60,842 nt of DNA, taken from assembly GCA_021372245.1 (NCBI GenBank), contig JAJFUV010000274.1:1-60842 (forward strand), written 5' to 3'. The stretch is from Terriglobales bacterium (GTDB lineage: Bacteria; Acidobacteriota; Terriglobia; Bryobacterales; Bryobacteraceae). Positions within the stretch are counted from its first letter, which is position 1, and each line of letters begins with the position of its first letter. Below the pieces are notes generated by a model, which was given only the letters and a program-made list of their open reading frames with translations, did no database searches and had not been told where the DNA came from. Below are positions 8,642 to 17,620 of this stretch, one piece after another. The translations under genes and the position numbers were made by a program.

Positions 8642-9961
8642 GTGAACTCCAGACACGCTTTCTTTGTGCTTTTACTGCTGCCCACCCCATTTCTCCGCGC
8701 ACAGAGCAGCGAAAACAGGTTCGAGTACGGCTTCGAGCAGCGCATTCTCTCAGAAAATTGGAACAACCTGTTCGACTACGGCGACTCGGCTGACGACCAA
8801 CGCAATCAGGTCCGCTACCGTACGCGCGGTTGGGGTAAGGTGGGGCTCACTGAAAATATCGACGTCTATGTCGGCCTGATGCAGGAAACGTACCAGGTCA
8901 TGGTGCCTCGCTCGCCTTACCGCTTCGACGAAGTCGCCTTCGAGCATGCTTACATCGACATCAAGAAGCTGTTCGTAAAAGGCCTTTCGCTGCGTGTTGG
9001 CAGACAGAACATCATGAAGGGCGAAGGGTTCCTCCTGACGGAAGGCAATCCCTATGACGGATCACGGTCTTCGTACTTCAACGCGGCCAACCTGGCCTAT
9101 TCCTGGAGGAAGTCCAAGATTGAACTGATGGCCATCTCTGATCCTCGTACCGACCGTTACCTACCCAGGTACCATGACCGGTCGCGGCAACTGGTGGAGT
9201 GGGACGAGCAGGCGCTGGGAACTTACTACACCGATAACAACCTCAAGAACACCAGCATCGAAGCTTATTACTTTTACAAGAAGGACACCCACGACCGCCG
9301 GGCACCTACGAACTACCAGTTCCAACCGGACCGCCACGTGAGTACCGCCGGTGGCCGCGTAGTCCGGCAGTTCCGCAGGGACTGGGAGGCCACAGGCGAG
9401 ATGGCGCTGCAGTGGGGGCATCAGCGTCCGTCAACTTCCGTCACTGGTTGGGGCGGATACGGTTATCTGAAGAAGTACTGGAGGACAGCCTGGAAGCCGA
9501 GCGCCTCAGCGGGTTACTGGGGGATGTCCGGCGATGATCCCGCCACCAAGGACAAGGTGGAAGGCTGGGATCCGCTGTTCGGACGCGGTGGGCGGATCAG
9601 TGGGCTTTACCTTTACAGCCTGATGCGGGAGAGGGGCGTGGGCTACTGGAGCAATCTCGGCGCGTGGCAGAGCGAGTTTACGTTCAGACCCGTGAGGCCG
9701 CTTACCGGGCGGCTCGCCTACTTCCGCATGAATGCGTTCCACACTTTTCCACAAGGCGGCTCGCAAATCTTCGGAAACGGCACCGGGCGCGGCAATCTCT
9801 ATCAGGCACAGTTGAACGTCGCAGTGAATAAGCATTGGAGAGCATCGGCGCTTTACGAGCGCATGTCGCCGGGAACCTTCTACGCTCAACGGTGCCCATC
9901 CTACTTCTTACGCTTTGACACCTTCTTCACTTTCACGGGTGGTCTTGGCAGCTGGCACTGA
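8642..9961 (+). CDS. Outer-membrane beta-barrel of the alginate-export type, copy 2
   Basis: Same length (439 residues) and same architecture as the gene at 7192, from which it is separated by 130 bases. By eye roughly four in five residues of the mature parts agree, with long identical runs such as FEHAYIDIKKLFVKGLSLRV. Signal peptides and surface-loop-like segments differ (for example FARWPKFSE versus FGRGGRISG). GTG 8642 follows a strong GGGGGAGG. It is a recent tandem duplicate that kept both barrels intact, suggesting divergence in channel specificity or dosage rather than decay. The intergenic 130 bases show no clear terminator. Confidence 0.75.
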   Translation: MNSRHAFFVLLLLPTPFLRAQSSENRFEYGFEQRILSENWNNLFDYGDSADDQRNQVRYRTRGWGKVGLTENIDVYVGLMQETYQVMVPRSPYRFDEVAFEHAYIDIKKLFVKGLSLRVGRQNIMKGEGFLLTEGNPYDGSRSSYFNAANLAYSWRKSKIELMAISDPRTDRYLPRYHDRSRQLVEWDEQALGTYYTDNNLKNTSIEAYYFYKKDTHDRRAPTNYQFQPDRHVSTAGGRVVRQFRRDWEATGEMALQWGHQRPSTSVTGWGGYGYLKKYWRTAWKPSASAGYWGMSGDDPATKDKVEGWDPLFGRGGRISGLYLYSLMRERGVGYWSNLGAWQSEFTFRPVRPLTGRLAYFRMNAFHTFPQGGSQIFGNGTGRGNLYQAQLNVAVNKHWRASALYERMSPGTFYAQRCPSYFLRFDTFFTFTGGLGSWH

Positions 9962-9994
9962 AACTTTTGGCGCGCGGGCGGGGTCTAGGACAAC

Positions 9995-12109
9995 GTGGGC
10001 CCACTTCTGCTCTCGTTGGCATTCCTCGTCCAGCCCAGCGCGCCGCCGGCTGAACTCTCGCTGCGGTTGCCCGATGCCAAAAGGCGGTTCTTCTCGGGCG
10101 AACTGATTCGTGTCGAGGTCCATCTTAAAGATCCCGCGAAGAGCCACTGGTCGCCGACCGGCTTTGTGGTCGATCCCGGTCCGAATTGCGATCTACAACA
10201 CCACTGCGGCAGCCATGATATGCGCACTATGCACCGCGGTGGTCTTTATGTCGATCTTGACCGGCGCACGGATCCCATAAGCACCAACCTGAACGAGTAT
10301 GTGCCGCGTTTACCCGCCGGGCACTACACGGTGCGCTATCGCCTTCGCCAGCTCGTCGCGAAGGATCGTGGATACATGCGGCGCACCTACGTCTTCGCCG
10401 AGCCCCCGGTAGAATTGGTCTCGAATCCAATCCAGTTCGAGATCGTTCCCGCGATCGAAACATGGATTCGCTCGACGGTGGCCGACGCGCAAACCGCAAT
10501 CGAGACGACCGGCTCCCAGGCGCGAGACGGCTGGCGAATTCGTGAGACTGCCGCCGCGCGGCTGCGCTTCATCGATCACCCGCTCGCCTGGCGCGCGGCC
10601 TTGGATCTGTCAGGCACTCAAGCGAATCTTTTCGACCTGCTCGCAGGACTTCTTGAGAGCGCTCATCCGGTCGAGGCGTGCAAAGAGATGCGCGAGAGGA
10701 GTGTGCTCCCGTCGTACCCGGCCGGCGAACAGTTCCTGAACATAATGGCCGCAGTATGCGCCAAGGCCGAAGGTCACAAGGGCTATGAGGCGGATTTCGA
10801 ATTCCGCGGCCGGGCCGCCGCGTTGCTCGCATCGTCACTTTCCTCGAAGACTGGGCAGGCCAGAATCGAAACGCTGCGGGCGCTGCTGCGACCTTTGAGC
10901 GAGTCCGTTCAACGGCACGTCACGCCGTCGTGGGCTCCACTGGTGGCCGAAGTGTTCGCCGCTTCGTACGCCGATGCGCAGCCGCACCAACTCCGCGACT
11001 TCCTCGATTGGCAGTGGCCCCTTCTCCGTTCGCCTCGGATGGAATCGATTCTGGACTCGATCATCGCCAAACCTGTGGGCAACGCAACCGAAGCCGAGAT
11101 CCGCAACCTGGCCTTGAAGCGCCTGTGCGAATTGAATCCGGAAAAGGGCCGCCAACAGTTGCTCGCCGAACTCCGCGACTTTCGCACCAGCGCGGATCTG
11201 GACGTCTTTATGCTATTGCCGCCGGGCGCGGTGGGCGACATCGACGACGTGCTGATTGAGAATCTCAACAAAGCGCAAAGCCCGCCTTACGGGGATGGCC
11301 GCAAAATGCTCCGCCTCATCGCACGCTACGGCTCACCCCGGTCCCTGGAGAGGTTCAAAGAAGTCTACGAAATGCAGCGGGACCCCTGCGGCGCGGGCCT
11401 GATTGCTTACTTCCTGCGCGTGGATCCCGCGCATGCCGAGAGCATTCTTAAACGTCAGCCCTGGAATATGCATGCTCCGGCACCTCCGTGTACCGCCGAA
11501 CTGATCGAGCAGGTACCGCCGCTTTACATGCATCGCGTGATGGAGGAGTATCTGGCCGCGTATGTGCAACACTCCGACGGCAACGTCAAGGGCGCATCTG
11601 CCCTCGCTCTGGGACGGTATGGCTCCGCCTGGGCCGAAGAGCCCCTCTGGCAGGCCTATCGTTACTTTCACGACTGGTGGAAGAACCGGCGCGAGGATCT
11701 TGAAAAGGACGAGTTCGCCGGCAATGTCCGCCTGGAGCAGGAGCTTCGCCACGCACTGGCCCACGGCGCGGGATGGCTGACCGGCGAGGCGAAGCTGAAA
11801 CAGATCGACGCGTTGTGCCTCGGCTGGGGATGCCTTCATGATTCTTTTCAGGATCTGAATGCGTGGCGCCGTCCTCTTCGCGTGGCGGTTTACGCTTACA
11901 GTGGCGATGATTTCCGGGCCGAGGTCGCGCATTACACAAATCTACGTTCTATAGAGGCGGTTGAGCGGAAACTGACGCAGTTCCCACGCGGCACTGTGTT
12001 TCAGACCGCCGTTTACAGCCCGGCGGACGATGCGCGCAGGAGCGCGATCCTGGAGCAATTACAGAAGCTGGCCGCCGCGCACGAATTCAAGCTGGTCCCA
12101 ACGCCTTGA
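9995..12109 (+). CDS. Secreted protein of unknown function, possibly helical-repeat
   Basis: 704 residues from GTG 9995, preceded by AGGA. A short hydrophobic leader (LLLSLAFLVQPSAPPA) suggests export. Residues about 20-160 look like a beta-sandwich with two Cys (NCDLQHHCGSHD). The remainder is mostly amphipathic helices with paired Arg/Glu/Leu, as in HEAT-like solenoids (for example IRNLALKRLCELNPEKGRQQ). No catalytic motif was recognised. It is the last gene of the plus-strand run and overlaps the convergent decarboxylase gene by 23 bases, so no terminator lies between them. Confidence 0.6.
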   Translation: MGPLLLSLAFLVQPSAPPAELSLRLPDAKRRFFSGELIRVEVHLKDPAKSHWSPTGFVVDPGPNCDLQHHCGSHDMRTMHRGGLYVDLDRRTDPISTNLNEYVPRLPAGHYTVRYRLRQLVAKDRGYMRRTYVFAEPPVELVSNPIQFEIVPAIETWIRSTVADAQTAIETTGSQARDGWRIRETAAARLRFIDHPLAWRAALDLSGTQANLFDLLAGLLESAHPVEACKEMRERSVLPSYPAGEQFLNIMAAVCAKAEGHKGYEADFEFRGRAAALLASSLSSKTGQARIETLRALLRPLSESVQRHVTPSWAPLVAEVFAASYADAQPHQLRDFLDWQWPLLRSPRMESILDSIIAKPVGNATEAEIRNLALKRLCELNPEKGRQQLLAELRDFRTSADLDVFMLLPPGAVGDIDDVLIENLNKAQSPPYGDGRKMLRLIARYGSPRSLERFKEVYEMQRDPCGAGLIAYFLRVDPAHAESILKRQPWNMHAPAPPCTAELIEQVPPLYMHRVMEEYLAAYVQHSDGNVKGASALALGRYGSAWAEEPLWQAYRYFHDWWKNRREDLEKDEFAGNVRLEQELRHALAHGAGWLTGEAKLKQIDALCLGWGCLHDSFQDLNAWRRPLRVAVYAYSGDDFRAEVAHYTNLRSIEAVERKLTQFPRGTVFQTAVYSPADDARRSAILEQLQKLAAAHEFKLVPTP

Positions 12110-14231
12110 GCGTCTCCTCCGTGATGCGTGCCAGCGTGACTACGAACTCGTCGAGCAGGTCCTGCTTGTGCCCGGTTTCCGCGGCCAGCACGATGTAGGG
12201 GCTCATCACGGTGGCGCGCAACACGAAGATGCCCTGGCTCGGGTAGTCCGCGGCATCCACTCCCGCGTGTTCCAACAATCCCGCCACGGCGCGTTCGGAA
12301 TACTGCGGCAGGTGAAACCGTGTCCGCGAGATGAAGAAGGGTTGCGAATAAGCGTAATCGCGCCCGTCACCCTCCGCGTCGATGGTCAGCCGCTTGTAAA
12401 CCGCTTCGCCGAGAGCGTTCATGGCCGCAAGCGATCGTGAATCCTTACGCCGGATGACGAAGCACACAATGTTGGTGTCGGGCGGGGGCGCGGCGATGCT
12501 CACGAATCGATACGGCGGTTCGTACTGGTTGGCATGCGAAGATTGCTCCCAGTGCGTCAGGTGTTCGTAAAGCTCGCGTGCGGCCGAGACCGAAGCGCGC
12601 ATGATTTCGCCGTAGCCCTCCACGGTGGGAGGAATCATGCGGTGCGACAACCAGCAGGCCGCCGCGGCGGCGCCGGGTTTCGATCCTTCGAGAATGTACG
12701 GACCCACGCATCGCGGCGCTTCGTACAACTTCGCACGGCAGCCCGCCCGGCTCTCCCGCGTGATGTAAGGAGCTTCCTGGATCAGGAAGTGCCGCACACG
12801 GTCGTTACGGAACGCCACGATACCGCATGGATACGGCACATAACCCATCTTGTGCGGGTCCACGACGATGGACTCGGCGCGCGGAAACTCGAGAAACGCG
12901 CTGGTCACTTCCCTGCTCCCCCACTGCAATTCGAGCGTGCGCGCGTATGAGCGGCGGCGGATATCGAGAGCGCGCGCCGTGAACCGGTTGACGGCCGCCG
13001 TCCTCTCCGGCTCGCTGGCTGCAGCGTCCTGGGCGTTGTCCAGCGCAGTGACGAACATCGAGCGCAAATAGCCCGCCCAGGCTGCGTCCACATGCAGCCA
13101 GAAGCTCGCGTGCTCGGTCTGTTCGTAACGGCTGCGGAACTCCGCCACCCGGTGGACCGGATCCACCGCGCCCTCCTCGGTTGTCCCGGCAATAGCGATC
13201 ACAGCCAAGGGAAACATCCCGCGCCGCACGGCATCTTTCACCTTGAATTCAAGGTCGCGCACATCCAGACGGAACGAGCGGTCGACGTCCACCAGCACGA
13301 TGTTGTCGCGGCCGATGCCCAGAAGGTCGGCGGCTTTCGAAATCGAGTAGTGCGCGGCGCCGGAGACAAAAATGGCCGGCGGATGCCCGGCAAAAAGGGC
13401 GTGCGTTCCTGCGTGCGCCAGGCTCAGGCCGCTTTCACCGAGCAACTGCCAGGCCCGCGCGGACGCCTCCTCATCGCCCACTTTGAGATGCCGCTTCACG
13501 GCCTCGATGAAACGGAACAGAAGGAAAACGGCTTCGTTCGGCTTAATAGAGAGGCACTGCCGGTCATCGAGTTCGGCCAAGGGGCGTTGCTCGTCGGGCG
13601 GTTGTCCGGGAATCTTGACGGCGAGCCTAATGCCGGTTTGTTCGACGGCCCGTTTCGCCGCCAACGGGAAGTAGCGAATGTTACGCGCCGCCCACAGCGC
13701 CTCGATGTTGGCGATGGTGCCGCCGCCGGTGATGTGCGCCCAGCCGAATTCCTTGCGCCTCTCGCCGCGGTGCGCATCCGGCGCCGGCGGCGTGGTGTAA
13801 CCCAACATGTGCAGGACGTCGCGCGCGACTTCGAGTTCCCACTCGACGGTCACCGGCGCGGCCTCCGGCGTGACATTGTTCGGGTTGTAGAGCATGCCGG
13901 CAAAATAGCCGAGCACGCTGGGGATCGTTTGGTCCGAGAGCATGTGCGCTATGTAGCGCGGGCTGTAGAACGGGAAGTGGCGCTTCAGCCGCGCCAGCAT
14001 TTCGCTCAGCTGCTGAAACAGCGCGTCGTTGAAGTCCGACGCCTCGCGGCGCATGCGCTGCGTGATCACGATCTCGTCGGCTGGGTAGTAGTTGCGCCGC
14101 CAGTGGAAGTAGTCCCGCAGGATGTGCAGGACCATCTCCTCCTCAAAGGCGGCGTTCTCCGCTTTCGGGCCCAAGAACCAGGCGCCCAGTTGCTTGGTCT
14201 GGCTTCGAAAAGGCCGGTTCTCCTCCGGCAT
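12087..14231 (-). CDS. PLP-dependent group II decarboxylase, tyrosine-decarboxylase-like
   Basis: 714 residues, cytoplasmic. Group II decarboxylase marks are HITGGGTIANIEAL (about 166-179), SGAAHYSISKA (290-300), LHVDAAWAGYLR (379-390) and VVDPHKMGYVPYPCG with the PLP Lys at about 461. The length and the last motif resemble bacterial tyrosine decarboxylases rather than the ~460-residue glutamate decarboxylases. It would convert an aromatic or other L-amino acid to its amine and CO2. Its convergent position beside the aromatic-amino-acid operon fits tyrosine, but this is inference. ATG 14231 follows GGAG. It overlaps the plus-strand gene's end by 23 bases. Confidence 0.8.
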   Translation of the reverse strand: MPEENRPFRSQTKQLGAWFLGPKAENAAFEEEMVLHILRDYFHWRRNYYPADEIVITQRMRREASDFNDALFQQLSEMLARLKRHFPFYSPRYIAHMLSDQTIPSVLGYFAGMLYNPNNVTPEAAPVTVEWELEVARDVLHMLGYTTPPAPDAHRGERRKEFGWAHITGGGTIANIEALWAARNIRYFPLAAKRAVEQTGIRLAVKIPGQPPDEQRPLAELDDRQCLSIKPNEAVFLLFRFIEAVKRHLKVGDEEASARAWQLLGESGLSLAHAGTHALFAGHPPAIFVSGAAHYSISKAADLLGIGRDNIVLVDVDRSFRLDVRDLEFKVKDAVRRGMFPLAVIAIAGTTEEGAVDPVHRVAEFRSRYEQTEHASFWLHVDAAWAGYLRSMFVTALDNAQDAAASEPERTAAVNRFTARALDIRRRSYARTLELQWGSREVTSAFLEFPRAESIVVDPHKMGYVPYPCGIVAFRNDRVRHFLIQEAPYITRESRAGCRAKLYEAPRCVGPYILEGSKPGAAAAACWLSHRMIPPTVEGYGEIMRASVSAARELYEHLTHWEQSSHANQYEPPYRFVSIAAPPPDTNIVCFVIRRKDSRSLAAMNALGEAVYKRLTIDAEGDGRDYAYSQPFFISRTRFHLPQYSERAVAGLLEHAGVDAADYPSQGIFVLRATVMSPYIVLAAETGHKQDLLDEFVVTLARITEETLKALGPA

Positions 14232-14252
14232 GGCGAGCGCCCCTCCCAGGCG

Positions 14253-14951
14253 CTACCACTTCACGGTCTTGCCGGGTTCGAGCGCCCATACTTCGCACTC
14301 GACCTGATCCTTCATGTACTCCGCCAACTGTTCAGGCCGCCCCGTCAGCGATGGGAACGTGCCGAAATGCATGGGGATGACTTTCGGGACTTGAAGCAAG
14401 CGGCAAGCCAGAGCGGCTCCGCGCGGCCCCGTGGTGAACAGATCGCCGATAGGCAGGATGGCCAGGTCCGGCCTGTAAAGTTCGCGAATCAACAGCATGT
14501 CGGAAAACGGTGCTGTATCGCCCGCAAAATAGAGCGAGCGGCCGTCGGCGAAGCGCAGCACGTAACCGCAGGCTTCGCCGCCATAAATCACTTTCCCATC
14601 ATCCAAGATGCCGCAACTGTGCACGGCGTGTGTCATGGTGACGTCCACACCCGCTACCTGCTGCGTGCCGCCCTTGTTCATCCCGCACAGATTCTCGACG
14701 CCTTTCGAGCCTAGCCACAGACAGGTCTCGAAGATCGCCACCACCTTTGGGGAAAACTTCTTGGCCAGCGCAACGGCGTCTTCAATGTGATCGTAATGGC
14801 CGTGCGTGACCAGAATCGCGTCTACACGATCGATGACGTATTGCTTGGGGTAGGCGGGGTTGTTTGCGATCCACGGATCCAGGATCAACACCTCACCACT
14901 TTCCAAACGCAGCTTGAAGGTTCCGTGACCTAACCAGGTGATTTCCAACAT
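14253..14951 (-). CDS. Metal-dependent hydrolase, UPF0173 / metallo-beta-lactamase fold
   Basis: 232 residues, the usual family length. THGHYDHIED places the HxHxDH metal ligands at about residues 50-55. A further His in MTHAVHSCGI and the Asp in YFAGDTAPF supply the rest of the di-metal site, and MHFGTFPSLTG near the end is a family signature. UPF0173 proteins are cytoplasmic hydrolases of unknown substrate. It lies 21 bases upstream of the decarboxylase on the same strand, so the two are probably cotranscribed. Confidence 0.88.
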   Translation of the reverse strand: MLEITWLGHGTFKLRLESGEVLILDPWIANNPAYPKQYVIDRVDAILVTHGHYDHIEDAVALAKKFSPKVVAIFETCLWLGSKGVENLCGMNKGGTQQVAGVDVTMTHAVHSCGILDDGKVIYGGEACGYVLRFADGRSLYFAGDTAPFSDMLLIRELYRPDLAILPIGDLFTTGPRGAALACRLLQVPKVIPMHFGTFPSLTGRPEQLAEYMKDQVECEVWALEPGKTVKW

Positions 14952-15081
14952 ACAACCTGAATTATGTCACGAGGCGGTTCGGCGCGAGAACCCTGAGAAC
15001 CGGATAAAGAGAAGTAGCAAGAATGCCGGTCTGACATGATGGGAGAGGCGCGTATCAAACCGGACGCATCCCCTATCACCT

Positions 15082-16075
15082 ATGTGCGGCATCGCGGATT
15101 ACTTCTTGTAGGAAGGACAGGCTGATGCGGCTTGGGCATGCGCCGCCTCAGCATCATCGATCTTTCCACGGGGCACCAGCCCATTGCCAACGAAGACGGG
15201 GGCGGTGTGGGTGGTCTTCAACGGGGAGATCTACAACTACCAGCAACTGCGGCAGGACTTGGCGGCTCGCGCGCGACGGACGGAAAGCGGACAGTGGGCG
15301 GTACTGGCGGCTCGATCCACCGTGCGAGACCGAGCGGGCGGGATTGGATGAGGCAGCGCTCTGCGAGGAAATCCGCGAAGTATTCGACGAATCGGTGCGG
15401 CTGCGCATGATCGCGGACGTGCCGCTGGGAGCATTGCTGAGCGGCGGAATCGATTCGAGTCTGGTGGTAGCCTCCATGGCGCGGTAGAGTGCGCAGCCGG
15501 TGAAGACCTCTTCTATCGGCTTCAACGAGCAGGCTTTTAACGAACTGCCCTATGCCCGCATCACGGCCGAACAGTACGCTACCGATCATCACGAACTTGT
15601 GGTGCATCCCGAAGCCGTAGAGCTTGTGCCGCGATTGATTCATTTCCTGGACGAGCCGTTCGCGGATGCTTCGGCGATTCCGACATTCTTGGTGCCGCAA
15701 TTCGCAGCCCAGCACGTGAAGGTGAGCTTGAGCGGCGACGGCGGCGATGAGTTGTTTGGCGGTTACACGTCGTACTTCGCGGTGGACGAGCGGCGGAAGT
15801 TCGATCGCATTCCGCGTTTCGTGCGCCGCGTTTTGTCGCTCGTGGCCGGCGAACTCCCTTACGCGGCCAGGGGTAAAAACTACTTGCGCATGGCCAGCCG
15901 GCCCAATGCGCTGGAGCGTCACTTCGAAAAAGTCGCGTTCAGCCCGTATTTCCTGCGTGAGCGCATCCTCAATGCGGATTGGCGGCTGCCGGCCGATGCC
16001 GCGTTTGTGCGGCGGATTTTCGACGGCGCAATTCTGGACGACTGCATGGATTGTCTGTCGCGGGCCATGGATTCG
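15082..16075 (+). pseudogene. Asparagine synthase (asnB-type), N-terminal and central part, inactivated
   Basis: ATG 15082 begins MCGIA, the catalytic Cys of glutamine amidotransferases, but a stop follows after nine residues. Reading resumes in other frames with MRRLSIIDLSTGHQPIANED (about 15138) and then VVFNGEIYNYQQLRQDL (from about 15214). A stretch is then missing before RYWRLDPP. From there one frame carries the synthetase domain with the ATP PP-loop LSGGIDSS (about 15430) and LSGDGGDELFGG, interrupted by an in-frame TAG at 15485-15487. The homology stops abruptly at about DDCMDCLSRAMDS, just before the conserved EARxPFLDH segment, which instead lies on the opposite strand at 17545. Such enzymes modify sugars or peptides in exopolysaccharide clusters. 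The 130 bases upstream (14952-15081) show nothing recognisable. Confidence 0.85.
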
Positions 16076-16623
16076 AAGTGTACAGTCGGTGGATCCGGCC
16101 TTCGTTCGCCATCGAGAGCGCCTACCTCTTGCCGGTGCTGCTCGTCGGCTACACGGCGGTGGCGGGACAGTTCAATTCAGCTTCTATCCTGTTCGGAATT
16201 GCCCGGCACAGATTATATGCGCGGCTGTTGATCGCCGAGGCGGTGGCCGTGGTGCTGCCGCGCTGGGGCCTGTACGGCACGGTGTGGGTCACCTCGATGT
16301 GCATGATGCTGAACCGTGGCGTGGCGGTCTGCATATTGACCTCCCGTGAATTGGGAGTCCATCCATTGCGTTACGCCACCAGGATTTACGGCCCGGCGCC
16401 AGCCAGTTGTGCGGCCTCGATGGCCTGGCTTTGGTTGTTGCACTCGCAGTGGTTGCCGGGACGCAACTGGGGCGAGATGATCGCAGCGGCTGTGCTCATG
16501 CTCGCGCTGTATGGGCCGCTGGCCTGGCGTTTCAGCGTGGCAGCAGAACATCGCCGCGCGGTTCTCGCCTGGGGACGAAGAGCGTTAAGCGGATCGGCCG
16601 GTCAGATCCAGCCCCGGACGTAA
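16076..16623 (+). pseudogene. C-terminal fragment of a polysaccharide flippase (Wzx/MATE-like)
   Basis: Immediately after the asnB homology ends, a different frame encodes about 180 residues with repeated membrane segments (SAYLLPVLLVGYTAVAGQ, ARLLIAEAVAVVLPRWGLYG, ASCAASMAWLWLLH, MIAAAVLMLALYGPLAW). The order and the basic cytoplasmic end (AEHRRAVLAWGRRAL) match the last third of lipopolysaccharide/exopolysaccharide flippases. There is no start codon with a ribosome site and no N-terminal two-thirds, so it is a remnant. It overlaps the end of the minus-strand DUF218 gene by 22 bases. Confidence 0.7.
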
Positions 16624-17231
16624 TAGTAGGCGATCTTCGCGCTTTCCTGAACCAATCCGCAGAACAGGCCCCAACGGTTCAGAGGAGAGCTGTAGAGTTT
16701 GAGCGTGTGCGGGAAGTAACAGGGGACGACGTCGAGACCGGCGGCGCGGAACGCGCGCAGGGCCCTGAACATGTGCGCATCGCTGGTGAGCAGAACCTTC
16801 CTGCCGGGCCATCCGGACAGCATGCGGGCGGCATAGAGAGCGTTCTCGCGCGTACTCGTGGAGCGCTCCTCGATGTGGATCGCTTCACGCGGAACGCCGT
16901 TGGCCACGAGAAAGTCGGCAGTGACCGCCGCCAGCGAACGAGAGCCTCCACCAGGTCCGCCGCAAACGACCACGGCGCTGAAATGCCCCGCCCGATAAGT
17001 GCGGACAGCGTAGACGGCGCGCCAGTAGGTGACCGCTCCGATCATGTCATCGGGCTGCATGTCGGCGGTCAGCACAATAAGGATGTCTCCGTCCGATTCC
17101 CATTGCCTCCCCATCAACTTGCTCGTGTACCAGGGGATGAGCGGAGTACAAGTAACGATCAAGAAAAGGAAGGCGAAAGCAACGGCGAGCGCGCGCCACG
17201 CGCGCCAGATCCGCATGAGCCAGATCTTCAT
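16602..17231 (-). CDS. DUF218 / YdcF-like membrane-anchored protein
   Basis: 209 residues from ATG 17231, chosen because it overlaps the upstream stop as ATGA; a longer start at 17261 exists. One membrane segment (about 12-33, LAVAFAFLFLIVTCTPLI) precedes a DUF218 domain with VVVCGGPGGGSRS, ERSTSTRENALYAARML and VLLTSDAHMFRALRAF. DUF218 proteins are linked to envelope and polysaccharide metabolism; their reaction is not settled. It is the only intact member of a ruined exopolysaccharide locus. The upstream partner is the C-terminal piece of an asparagine synthase, so the original order was asnB-DUF218. Confidence 0.82.
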   Translation of the reverse strand: MKIWLMRIWRAWRALAVAFAFLFLIVTCTPLIPWYTSKLMGRQWESDGDILIVLTADMQPDDMIGAVTYWRAVYAVRTYRAGHFSAVVVCGGPGGGSRSLAAVTADFLVANGVPREAIHIEERSTSTRENALYAARMLSGWPGRKVLLTSDAHMFRALRAFRAAGLDVVPCYFPHTLKLYSSPLNRWGLFCGLVQESAKIAYYYVRGWI

Positions 17232-17545
17232 AGGACAGGGGCGCGCAACTGGCGCATCCATCGCTCAAGCACAAGCAGATGCCAAAGCTGCACCGGCACG
17301 CGGCCGTCGCGGAATGCTTGTTGGAGAGCCTCGGCGAGGCCCGGGCCGCGCCATCGCGTGGCCAGCCAGGAGCTCACCGGAATCGTAAAGCCCTGCTTGG
17401 GGCGATTAGCGACAGCGGGTGAAATCCTGCGACGCACGATCTCCCGCAGAACGGCCTTGATCCGGCCGCCGTGCAAGCGCACTTTGAAAGGAAGAGGCGC
17501 GGCGAAATCCCAAAGCGTGTGGTCCAGGAAAGGCGCGCGGGCTTC
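17228..17545 (-). pseudogene. Asparagine synthase C-terminal fragment, opposite strand from its N-terminal part
   Basis: About 105 residues beginning EARAPFLDHTLWDFAAPLP and continuing AVLREIVRRRISPAVANRP and KQGFTIPVSSWL. This is the end of asnB-type synthetases. It starts at the family position where the plus-strand fragment (15082-16075) stops, and the two pieces do not overlap in homology. It is fused in frame to a glycosyltransferase start (17543-17620), giving an open chimeric frame of 130 residues. The stop overlaps the DUF218 start by 4 bases, so this junction predates the damage. No ATP-binding part is present, so it cannot be an active enzyme. Confidence 0.85.
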
Positions 17546-17620
17546 GGTGAGTTGACGTTCGCTGCCGCCGGCACCGAGAGAACGGGTCATCAGGAGTATG
17601 GGCGAGGGTCGGGATGCCAT
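17543..17620 (-). pseudogene. N-terminal stub of a GT4-type glycosyltransferase
   Basis: ATG 17620 starts MASRPSPILLMTRSLGAGGSERQLTE. ILLMTRSLxxGGSERQL is the usual first strand and nucleotide-loop region of GT4 glycosyltransferases in exopolysaccharide clusters. Homology breaks at the E of TE, where asnB C-terminal sequence follows in frame. GAAG at the break (17542-17545, minus) is also present at the asnB/flippase break (16075-16078, plus), which could be microhomology or chance. The remaining 75 bases to the GH106 gene show nothing recognisable. Confidence 0.65.

Noticed and set aside
13092..14714. 540-residue plus-strand frame opposite the decarboxylase and hydrolase
   Set aside because: It spans two well-supported minus-strand genes and has no recognisable protein pattern.
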